From: an uncultured Moraxella sp.
GTDB lineage: Bacteria > Pseudomonadota > Gammaproteobacteria > Pseudomonadales > Moraxellaceae
Reading direction: 5' to 3'
DNA length: 64,000 bases
NCBI RefSeq assembly: GCF_945873075.1
Contig: NZ_CAMCBS010000009.1
Span: forward strand, 16,730 to 80,729
A program made the position numbers and the translations under genes. Of the stretch, positions 9,019 through 14,574 are shown one piece after another; the first letter of the stretch is position 1; each line of letters starts with the position of its first letter. The notes below the pieces were generated by a model. The model was not told where the DNA came from. It did no database searches and saw only the letters and a list, made by a program, of their open reading frames with translations.

Positions 9019-9603
9019 TTAGCGGTATAAATCCAAGTCTTTGCACGCCTGCACAAAATCCACCCCAAAGCGTGCCATATAAAAACCCACCATATCGCCA
9101 CTAGCACCGCATACATGGCAGATATAGCCCCCATGGTCTGTATTGATAGATAAGCTGGGGTGTTTATCACCGTGAAATGGGCAAAGTGCAGAACGCCACA
9201 CGCCACCGCCTTTAAGCGTTAGCCCATAAGTATGATAAAAATCTATCGGGCTTGGCAGGCGTGATAAATCCGCTCTTTGGCGTTGTTTTTGCTGGGGCTT
9301 GGCTTTGTGCTGGCGGTTTGCTTGGCTGGGTGCTTGGCGTGGCGGTTGCTGATTGCTACCCATGCCAAAGCTTGCCTTGTTTGCCCCTGTATTTGCCCCA
9401 TTTTGGGCGGTTTTTTGGGGGTTTTGGGTGTGGCTGGTGGTTTTGCCTTGCCATGTCATCCTGTGGGCGTGGCGTGGCTGATGGTGCGTGTGGCGGTAGT
9501 GGTGTGCTGGGTGGCGTTTGCCAATACCGCCCGTTGTACGCTTGGCAAATGGGGCGGATTGCCCCATTGCTGGATTGGTGGTGGCGTTAGTGTCTGTTGT
9601 CAT
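9019..9603 (-). CDS. CHC2 zinc-finger primase fragment with low-complexity N-terminus
   Basis: A 194-residue protein whose last ~80 residues are a CHC2-type zinc finger as in DnaG-like primases (ALCPFHGDKHPSLSI followed by YICHVCGASGDMVGFYM), providing the Cys-His-Cys-Cys ligands for template recognition. The first ~110 residues are rich in His, Gln, Asn and Ala and look disordered. Its ATG overlaps the stop of the upstream gene (ATGA), and the DUF3987 gene follows after 64 bases, so the two halves are probably made together. The 79-residue ORF in another frame here is a shadow. Confidence 0.82.
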   Translation of the reverse strand: MTTDTNATTNPAMGQSAPFAKRTTGGIGKRHPAHHYRHTHHQPRHAHRMTWQGKTTSHTQNPQKTAQNGANTGANKASFGMGSNQQPPRQAPSQANRQHKAKPQQKQRQRADLSRLPSPIDFYHTYGLTLKGGGVWRSALCPFHGDKHPSLSINTDHGGYICHVCGASGDMVGFYMARFGVDFVQACKDLDLYR

Positions 9604-10004
9604 GATTGCCCCTTATGGCTTGTGATAAGTGATATTGCTTGCTTTGCGACAATCTCACGGCTTAGCGTTTCGCAAAAGTCCTTGTAATGGCGTGTGCCTT
9701 TTAGGTGTTCATTTAGGCTTTGTGCATCACCAAACGCCAAATCCGCCAAATATTCGCCCTTGTTTATCACGCTTAGGGCTAGGGCAAATTTTTGTTTGGG
9801 TTCAAGCTGGGCGGAAATGTTGCCATCTGCCAGCACCTTGACCAGCTCTATCATGTTTTCCAATCCACCGCTAAGAAATAGCAAAAAACCCACCATATCC
9901 GCAAAATCGCACGCATTTATTTCAATGGTTGTAGGCGATTGCGATAATGCGTTAATTTCGGTGATACTGCTGGTGGTGTGGATGGTATGTTGTGTACTTT
10001 TCAT
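9600..10004 (-). CDS. Unknown element protein (134 aa)
   Basis: Not recognised. ATG 10004 is chosen over the tracked 10025 because AGGA lies just upstream of it. The protein is acidic to neutral, with a hydrophobic helix-like segment (FADMVGFLLFLSGGLENMIELV) that could be a buried helix rather than a membrane span. Its stop overlaps the start of the CHC2 primase gene, suggesting translational coupling and a role in the replication module. Confidence 0.65.
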   Translation of the reverse strand: MKSTQHTIHTTSSITEINALSQSPTTIEINACDFADMVGFLLFLSGGLENMIELVKVLADGNISAQLEPKQKFALALSVINKGEYLADLAFGDAQSLNEHLKGTRHYKDFCETLSREIVAKQAISLITSHKGQS

Positions 10005-10113
10005 AAATAATCCTAATTTGTTCATTCAATGCTGTTATACAAAAGCCAAATTTTGGGTAATAAAGCCCTAAGCGGTGCTATTCTTGGAATAAACCGCCTA
10101 ATTTGGCGTATGC

Positions 10114-10419
10114 TTAGTGTGGCACTTGCTCAATGCTAATGGGTGTTGCTGGATAGTCTTTGGCGATAAGTTCCGCCATGCTGACGGCTTGGCGTTGGCT
10201 ATCAAAAAGCCGTTTAATGCCAAGCTTTGGGGCGGTTAAGATATAGCCAGCTTGTTTGCTAGGGTTTAGGCTTTTAACTAGGCGGGTGATTTTTGATAAT
10301 CTGATATCCGCCTTTGGATTAGCCTGTTGTAGCTGGTAATACCGCTTGATGGCATCATATTCTTGGCTAAACACTTGCAAAATATCCAATTCTTTGCAGT
10401 AAATTTGAAAATGCACCAT
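10114..10419 (-). CDS. Unknown element protein (101 aa)
   Basis: Not recognised. It is small, basic and mostly helical, with a charged N-terminal half (EYDAIKRYYQLQQANPKADI) and no Cys or metal motif. It starts one base after the stop of the preceding ORF (10421), so it is probably translated by coupling. A 109-base gap separates it from the 134-aa gene downstream. Confidence 0.6.
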   Translation of the reverse strand: MVHFQIYCKELDILQVFSQEYDAIKRYYQLQQANPKADIRLSKITRLVKSLNPSKQAGYILTAPKLGIKRLFDSQRQAVSMAELIAKDYPATPISIEQVPH

Positions 10420-10420
10420 C

Positions 10421-10564
10421 TTATACCCCCATAACCGCTAAAATAGCGACAACAAGGCAAGCAATAGGCAAGCCAAGCACAAAGCCCAAAACAAGGCTTT
10501 CTACTGGGGTAAAAATGGAAAATTTTTGAATGGTGGTTGAAATGGTATGGGTGATTGCATTCAT
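10421..10564 (-). CDS. Small single-span membrane protein (47 aa), internal start
   Basis: This is the C-terminal part of the longer Ash-like frame, but ATG 10564 is preceded by AGGAG at good spacing, so it may be the main translated product. It has a short polar N-terminus (MNAITHTISTTIQKF) and one strong hydrophobic segment (LVLGFVLGLPIACLVVAILAV), giving a probable inner-membrane microprotein. The function is unknown. Confidence 0.55.
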   Translation of the reverse strand: MNAITHTISTTIQKFSIFTPVESLVLGFVLGLPIACLVVAILAVMGV

Positions 10565-10906
10565 GGCGAACGCTCCTATGTGTTTAGTTAGTGTTGCCAC
10601 CCATAATAAAGGGTGGCGGGGCTGAACTACCGCACATAAACGGCTGGGGCTATTTCCTAAAAAAGGTATTGTATTTACCCCCATCACCCCGCCATAACTG
10701 GTGATACTGTATGTATCTTGTAATGACGGAATATTTACGCTTGTGGGGCTGTTATCGCTAACAGTAGGCGTAAAAATAGCCAATGAATGACGGCTTGGCA
10801 ATGCCGTTATGTGTTTAGTAGTGGCGTTATTATCGCTATGCCAAGCAAAAAATTCAAGCGATTTTTGCAAATATTGCGATAATTGCGAAAAAATAGTAAA
10901 TTGCAT
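10421..10906 (-). CDS. Ash-like ORF (161 aa) of P4-type satellites
   Basis: The segment SYGGVMGVNTIPFLGNSPS followed by QPRHP resembles, from memory, the Ash/Icd-like ORFs found between the regulator and replication genes of P4-like elements. In those elements this region can act largely through RNA (leader and antisense immunity RNA), so the ORF may be partly or wholly non-coding. A hairpin (CCACCC / GGGTGG, about 10597-10616) lies inside it, upstream of the internal start at 10564. The family assignment needs a profile search. Confidence 0.45.
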   Translation of the reverse strand: MQFTIFSQLSQYLQKSLEFFAWHSDNNATTKHITALPSRHSLAIFTPTVSDNSPTSVNIPSLQDTYSITSYGGVMGVNTIPFLGNSPSRLCAVVQPRHPLLWVATLTKHIGAFAMNAITHTISTTIQKFSIFTPVESLVLGFVLGLPIACLVVAILAVMGV

Positions 10907-10937
10907 GATATAATTACCTTGTTGTTTTTCATCATCA

Positions 10938-10966
10938 CCCCTTGCCTAGTGTAAGGGGCTTTTTTA
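10938..10966 (+). terminator. Plus-strand terminator-like hairpin upstream of the Ash-like ORF
   Basis: CCCCTT, loop GCCTAGTGT, AAGGGG, then CTTTTTT. The T-run is on the plus strand, opposite to all nearby genes. It would end a transcript antisense to the Ash-like region, or act as a leader hairpin on the minus strand. Confidence 0.55.
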
Positions 10967-11080
10967 TTGGCGGTTGCGGTGATAAGTGTGCATTAGGGCG
11001 GTTTTTGTGCGTTTTTTTACCCTGTTGCAGGCGTGGGCGGTGCTTTGTACCAGTTCACGCCTGCACCGCTTAAACTCGCA

Positions 11081-11305
11081 CTAAAAGGCAGTGGGATAGC
11101 CATGTTTGACGCACATATTGCGACAATAAATTACCACTCCCACAAATGATAATTCTGCTTTTTCGCCATGGCGTATTAGCTTATTCAAGTAGGCGTTTTG
11201 GTTTAGGCGTCTGCCTTGGCGGTTGTAGGGTTCTACTTGCCACATGGTTTGTCGGTGGGTTTTGGCTTGTGGCGATAAAGTGGATTGTTGGTTTGAGTTT
11301 GTCAT
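11081..11305 (-). CDS. Unknown element protein (74 aa)
   Basis: Not recognised. It is basic and rich in Gln, Asn and Arg, with two Cys residues near the C-terminus (YCRNMCVKHG). It follows the winged-helix-like gene after 9 bases and probably shares a transcript with it and alpA. Downstream, 174 bases lack genes and contain the plus-strand hairpin. Confidence 0.55.
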   Translation of the reverse strand: MTNSNQQSTLSPQAKTHRQTMWQVEPYNRQGRRLNQNAYLNKLIRHGEKAELSFVGVVIYCRNMCVKHGYPTAF

Positions 11306-11314
11306 GATTAATCC

Positions 11315-11635
11315 TTATTGGTCATTGGTTGGATTGGTGGAATGGCTGGTATCCCATGGGCGGTTAGGGCTGTTTTGATGCCGTTTGATATAGTCCGCAT
11401 CTAGGTAGTAGCGTTTTAGGCGTTTGCCATTGCTGGTAAAGAAATAATCGCCATGAATAGGTACGCCGTAAATGCGTCTAAGTTCGCCCAGTCGCTGGGT
11501 AGTGCATAGACACCCAAACAACTGCACACCATCAAGGGCGGTTAGGCTGTTGCCCTTGAGTAGATACTCAAACATGCGCTTGGTGGTATCTGATAATGAT
11601 TTTTTGTGCTTTTGGGTCAATGGTGCTTGTTTCAT
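11315..11635 (-). CDS. Small helix-turn-helix-like protein (106 aa)
   Basis: Probable DNA-binding protein. The central part (KRMFEYLLKGNSLTALDGVQ followed by TTQRLGELRRIYGVPI) fits the winged-helix fold common in phage and island proteins: a helix, a turn near LTALDGVQL, a recognition helix TTQRLGEL, then a wing (HGDYFFTSNGKRLKRYYL). Its ATG overlaps the alpA stop (ATGA), so the two are coupled. A regulatory or replication-accessory role is inferred from position. Confidence 0.65.
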   Translation of the reverse strand: MKQAPLTQKHKKSLSDTTKRMFEYLLKGNSLTALDGVQLFGCLCTTQRLGELRRIYGVPIHGDYFFTSNGKRLKRYYLDADYIKRHQNSPNRPWDTSHSTNPTNDQ

Positions 11636-11832
11636 GCGTTTTCCCCTTGTGCTTTGTGCCAGTCAATCAATGCTTGATAGTCAAAATAAACAGATGATTG
11701 CATTTTGTTACCCGTTTTGTAGGGTCTAGGAAATGTTGGGTCATTCTCTACCAGCGTTCTAAGCTTTTCACGCCCAATTGCCAGTAGTTCGCACGCTTGT
11801 TTTTTGGTTACTCTGATAGGTTTTAAGGTCAT
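11632..11832 (-). CDS. AlpA-family transcriptional regulator
   Basis: A 66-residue protein with an excisionase-like winged helix: KKQACELLAIGREKLRTLV is the helix-turn-helix, then DPTFPRPYKTGNKMQSSVYF is the wing. AlpA proteins in P4-like elements activate or repress integrase and island genes and can serve as excision factors. No other excisionase candidate is seen, so it is the best candidate for Xis function here. It is the first gene after a strong terminator, so it should have its own promoter in 11833-11910. Confidence 0.85.
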   Translation of the reverse strand: MTLKPIRVTKKQACELLAIGREKLRTLVENDPTFPRPYKTGNKMQSSVYFDYQALIDWHKAQGENA

Positions 11833-11910
11833 ATTTCCCCCATTTGGTGATATTGGTTAAAGTCATGCCATGCTTGGCTGTGTGGGGATATGATAAAAAA
11901 TGAAAAGCAT

Positions 11911-11950
11911 AAAAAACCCTAGTTAGGATTTTGTTCATCCTAACTAGGGT
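11911..11950 (-). terminator. Strong terminator after the coiled-coil gene
   Basis: Perfect 14-bp stem ACCCTAGTTAGGAT / ATCCTAACTAGGGT, followed on the minus strand by a run of T. It separates the 11970-12698 gene from alpA. Confidence 0.85.
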
Positions 11951-11969
11951 TCATGGCGTGGCAGGGTAG

Positions 11970-12698
11970 TTACTTGCTCATTTCGTGGGCTATCTTTAAC
12001 CATGTGGCAACGGTGTCATCACTAAGGGTATTGCCTTGTAATTCCATGTTGGTGCGTATTTTTCTATTTGCTTCACCGTATGGCTGGGTTATATCCAATC
12101 CTAGCAATTCAACGGCTAAGGCTGAAATAATTTTACCTGCATTGTTTGCGGTTCTTGTAGGCAACTCTTTATCATTCGAATTAGTGGCAGGCTTGGCGGT
12201 TGCTTGTAACTGGTCAATTTGGGTTTGTAGTTCGTTAATTTTCTGCTCTTTTTGGTTTAGCTGGTCTTTTAGGCGGGCTATTTCATCATTTTTTTCTTGC
12301 AACTCATTTGATGATTTTGGGCGGTATTCAATGGCGGTTAATGGCTTTTCTGACAAACCAAACGCCATTTCCATTACAGTAATAAGACGGTTTTTTAGCT
12401 CATTATTTTCATTTTTTAAGTCTTTTATTTCGTTTTTTAGTTCTTTTTTGCTTTTGCCCGTGTTGCTAGGCGATTGTGCGGGTCGGGTTTCGCCTGTTTC
12501 ATGGTCAATTACAACGGGGGTAGGTTTGGCAGGAATAGCGTTTTCGCCAAATGGGTTTGCAAATGCTTTGGCTATACGCCCCAAATGTTCAATTTGTTCA
12601 AACATAGGGGCGGCAAGGCTCTCTAACCGCTCTTGAGATGCACGCAATCCTTGCATAAGATTGGTTAAGGGGGGTTTCTTGTTTGGGTTATCACTCAT
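11970..12698 (-). CDS. Coiled-coil protein of the element (242 aa)
   Basis: Function unknown. ATG 12698 (AGGTG upstream) is preferred to the tracked GTG three codons earlier. The middle region is a long charged coiled coil in two blocks, KKELKNEIKDLKNENNELKN and ELQEKNDEIARLKDQLNQKE, up to about residue 165. The C-terminal ~55 residues (KIISALAVELLGLDI, then ELQGNTLSDDTVATWLKIA) resemble a small domain seen at the C-terminus of many phage and plasmid accessory proteins, possibly DNA-binding. It is monocistronic with its own terminator. Confidence 0.7.
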   Translation of the reverse strand: MSDNPNKKPPLTNLMQGLRASQERLESLAAPMFEQIEHLGRIAKAFANPFGENAIPAKPTPVVIDHETGETRPAQSPSNTGKSKKELKNEIKDLKNENNELKNRLITVMEMAFGLSEKPLTAIEYRPKSSNELQEKNDEIARLKDQLNQKEQKINELQTQIDQLQATAKPATNSNDKELPTRTANNAGKIISALAVELLGLDITQPYGEANRKIRTNMELQGNTLSDDTVATWLKIAHEMSK

Positions 12699-12801
12699 AT
12701 TCCACACCTAACCACACCAAATATTTATAGGGTGCATGGCGTTGGCGTTATGGTGTGGATGGTAACGCCGTTCGGTAGCTACTCCTAGCCATGCAAAAAG
12801 G

Positions 12802-13266
12802 TTAAATTTGGCTAACTGGATAAACCAGCCTTAAGGGATTGGACACTAAACGAATAAAACCCAACTTGGCGTAATATTCTGCCAGCGTTTCGGTCTTGGC
12901 ATCTATCGCCACAAATGCCACGCCTGCCATTGTGCTAATACTTTTGGCTTGGTGCATGGCATGGCTAATTAGCTGATTGGCTAAGCCTTTGCCCTGCTCA
13001 CCGATTGCCACCCCCAAACGCCCAATCAATACCGCTGGTATCTGCTTGGGATAGCCTTTGATAGCTCCTTGGGTGTTATCTAGGCTTATGGCTGATAATG
13101 TATAAAATGCTTGTATGGTTACCCCGTCTGTCAAGGCGTGGACTTGTGCAATGCCCTTTTTGCAGTGCTGACTTGCTAGGTGTTGTAAATAGTGGTTAAT
13201 ACTGGCATTGCCACAATCAAAGCTTTGTTTGTCGTGCTGTTTGTTTAATGGCTGTATCTTAAGCAT
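12802..13266 (-). CDS. GNAT-family toxin (TacT/AtaT-like acetyltransferase)
   Basis: A 154-residue N-acetyltransferase likely to be the toxin of a type II pair. Toxins of this family acetylate aminoacyl-tRNA and stop translation. Visible features: N-terminal FDCGNASINHYLQHLASQ typical of these toxins, central VLIGRLGVAIGEQGKGLANQL (acetyl-CoA loop), and C-terminal EYYAKLGF with the conserved Tyr. The start overlaps the antitoxin stop by 8 bases; the tracked upstream ATG four codons earlier is less likely. The loop reads EQGKGLA instead of the more usual RGKGLG, so activity is not certain. Confidence 0.85.
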   Translation of the reverse strand: MLKIQPLNKQHDKQSFDCGNASINHYLQHLASQHCKKGIAQVHALTDGVTIQAFYTLSAISLDNTQGAIKGYPKQIPAVLIGRLGVAIGEQGKGLANQLISHAMHQAKSISTMAGVAFVAIDAKTETLAEYYAKLGFIRLVSNPLRLVYPVSQI

Positions 13267-13504
13267 GATTAGCCCCATGCAATGCTAATAACTCACGCAT
13301 GGCAGGGCTTGGCGGTGGTGGATTATCCAATAGTTCTTGTAATAACGCCCCATCTTGTACCCCAATGACAAAGCTTGTCGGGTCTGCATCTAACTGGGGT
13401 TCATCAAAAAAGGTGCGTTGTAACAACTCTGCCACGCTAACCCCTTGGGCTTGTGCCTTGGCGGTGATGGCTTGTTCTATTTGTGGTGGTAAGTCAATTA
13501 TCAT
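13259..13504 (-). CDS. RHH-like antitoxin of the GNAT toxin
   Basis: An 81-residue protein; ATG 13504 has AAGGAC upstream, while the tracked ORF starts 27 codons earlier without support. The N-terminus (MIIDLPPQIEQAITAKAQAQ, then SVAELLQRTF) fits a ribbon-helix-helix DNA-binding domain. The C-terminal half is acidic and proline-rich (NPPPPSPAMRELL), suited to wrapping the toxin. The overlap with the toxin start indicates coupling, and autorepression of the pair is expected from the family. Confidence 0.75.
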   Translation of the reverse strand: MIIDLPPQIEQAITAKAQAQGVSVAELLQRTFFDEPQLDADPTSFVIGVQDGALLQELLDNPPPPSPAMRELLALHGANHA

Positions 13505-13570
13505 AGGCTTGTCCTTATTGTGTTTTTTTTGGATTGTGTTTGTGGGTATTATATCATAGTTATTGCCATA

Positions 13571-13857
13571 TATCACCGCCACCAATTGCCAGCACCGCTA
13601 CCAGTGTAGGCAATGGCATCACCAAGTAACCAGCACTGCCAGCACCACCAGCCATCATGCTATTGGTGGCATTGTGGCAGGCGTGATAGCTACCCATTTT
13701 CCCCTTATTTTCCCCCATTTTCCCATTTGCCTAAAATAGGGGAAAACGGGGCAAGCCTTGCTATATATAGCTTTGCTGGTGTCATTTTCCCATTTTCCCC
13801 ATTTTCCCAGTTTTTTATAACTTTGTGTTGTTGTGGGTTAATGACTGGATAGCCAGC
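13571..13857 (-). repeat. Iteron-bearing repeat, copy C (inverted)
   Basis: The reverse complement matches copy A (6134-6399) almost base for base with a one-base indel in an A/T run. On the other side it continues with the extra ~20 bp found only in copy B, so it spans the full unit. It lies 66 bases upstream of the antitoxin start and may also carry the promoter of the toxin-antitoxin pair. Confidence 0.85.
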
Positions 13858-14388
13858 ACCATGCCAGCGGTATCAATACGCCTTATCCATCCCACCTAGT
13901 ATTACATAGACCAGCCGACACAGCCAAGCAAAGCTTAACAGGGTTAAAATAAGCAATTGTGTTATAAGATGCACATTAACCGCCAAGCCCTGCCATACTT
14001 GCTATAAAATCATGTTTGCTTGGTGGGATGGCTGGGGGGTGGTGAAAAAGTTTCAGACAGCACCCCCAGCGGACACCACGCCCCATCCCGTGCATAAAAA
14101 AATTTCCATTTTCCGAAATTTTTTCCGCTTTTCTCCAAAGATACCCCAAACAGGCGGAAATTATTGTATAAATCCCATCCCCATGATAAGATTGGTAATA
14201 CATGGGATAAATTAGGCGGAAAAACATTCAGACCGCCAAAGCCTATAGGGGTGGTTTCAAAGTGAAATTGTCTATCGCTAGAAACCCAGACCCGCAATAT
14301 TTTTTTCACACGGTCAAAACCCCATAGGGGGTATATCCGTTACAAAACTAGGATTTTTTGGGGCAATTGCCAAATCATAGCACCTTGT
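13858..14388. other. Non-coding right end of the element
   Basis: About 530 bases without a convincing gene. On the minus strand there is an inverted repeat GGCGG...CCGCC (about 14211-14243), and an AT-rich stretch with AAATTTCC and GGAAATT words lies near 14098-14125. The 99-aa minus ORF here has no start signal or family. A structured regulatory RNA is possible, by analogy to P4 immunity RNA, but not shown. Confidence 0.45.
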
Positions 14389-14413
14389 TTTTTGTATCTC
14401 TATTTGTATCTCT
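14389..14413 (+). repeat. Right-end copy of the TTTGTATCTCT tandem repeat
   Basis: A 25-bp exact direct repeat of 4139-4163, 62 bases inside attR. Candidate arm-type recombination site. Confidence 0.75.
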
Positions 14414-14474
14414 ACTAGGTACATTTTTTGATAACTGTTTATAAATCAATAAGTTATGATATTTGTTCAAGTAA

Positions 14475-14488
14475 CGCCATCTCCACCA
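14475..14488 (+). repeat. attR core
   Basis: CGCCATCTCCACCA, identical to the ssrA 3' end. The rest of ssrA is absent here. Confidence 0.9.
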
Positions 14489-14495
14489 ATTTTCC

Positions 14496-14536
14496 AATAA
14501 AAATCCTAAGTAAATCAGTTACTTAGGATTTTTATT
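14496..14536. terminator. Displaced native ssrA terminator, now terminating codA only
   Basis: Perfect 18-bp inverted repeat (AATAAAAATCCTAAGTAA and its complement) with loop ATCAG, with T-rich tails in both directions. It would lie 8 bases after ssrA in an element-free chromosome and also ends codA on the opposite strand. Confidence 0.85.
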
Positions 14537-14574
14537 GTTTATGCACAAGTGATTATTTGACGGTTTACTTCCTA

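Larger units (their letters stand above)
4029..14488. mobile_element. 10.46-kb integrative element in ssrA, phage-satellite-like
   Basis: The element lies between two 14-bp copies of the ssrA 3' end. It has a P4-type integrase next to attL, then a long minus-strand set: DUF3987 helicase-like protein, CHC2 primase fragment, unknown small proteins, an Ash-like ORF, a winged-helix-like protein, AlpA, a coiled-coil protein, and a GNAT toxin with its antitoxin. No structural, packaging, lysis or conjugation gene is recognisable. This gene set resembles P4-like satellites and related small replicating islands. It carries large repeats with iterons (6134-6324, 6573-6783, inverted 13571-13857). Whether it excises or uses a helper phage cannot be seen. 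Confidence 0.88.

Noticed and set aside
9252-9687. Plus-strand hydrophobic ORFs of 112 and 136 aa opposite the CHC2 gene
   Set aside because: Antisense of a clear coding gene with Gln/His/Ala codons, which read as hydrophobic residues on the opposite strand.
11953-12636. 227-aa plus-strand ORF rich in Ser and Phe
   Set aside because: Exact antisense of the coiled-coil gene; Glu/Lys codons give Phe/Ser-rich shadow translation.
14010-14309. 99-aa minus-strand ORF at the right end of the element
   Set aside because: No Shine-Dalgarno, aromatic-rich composition without domain pattern, and it overlaps other equally poor ORFs in both strands.
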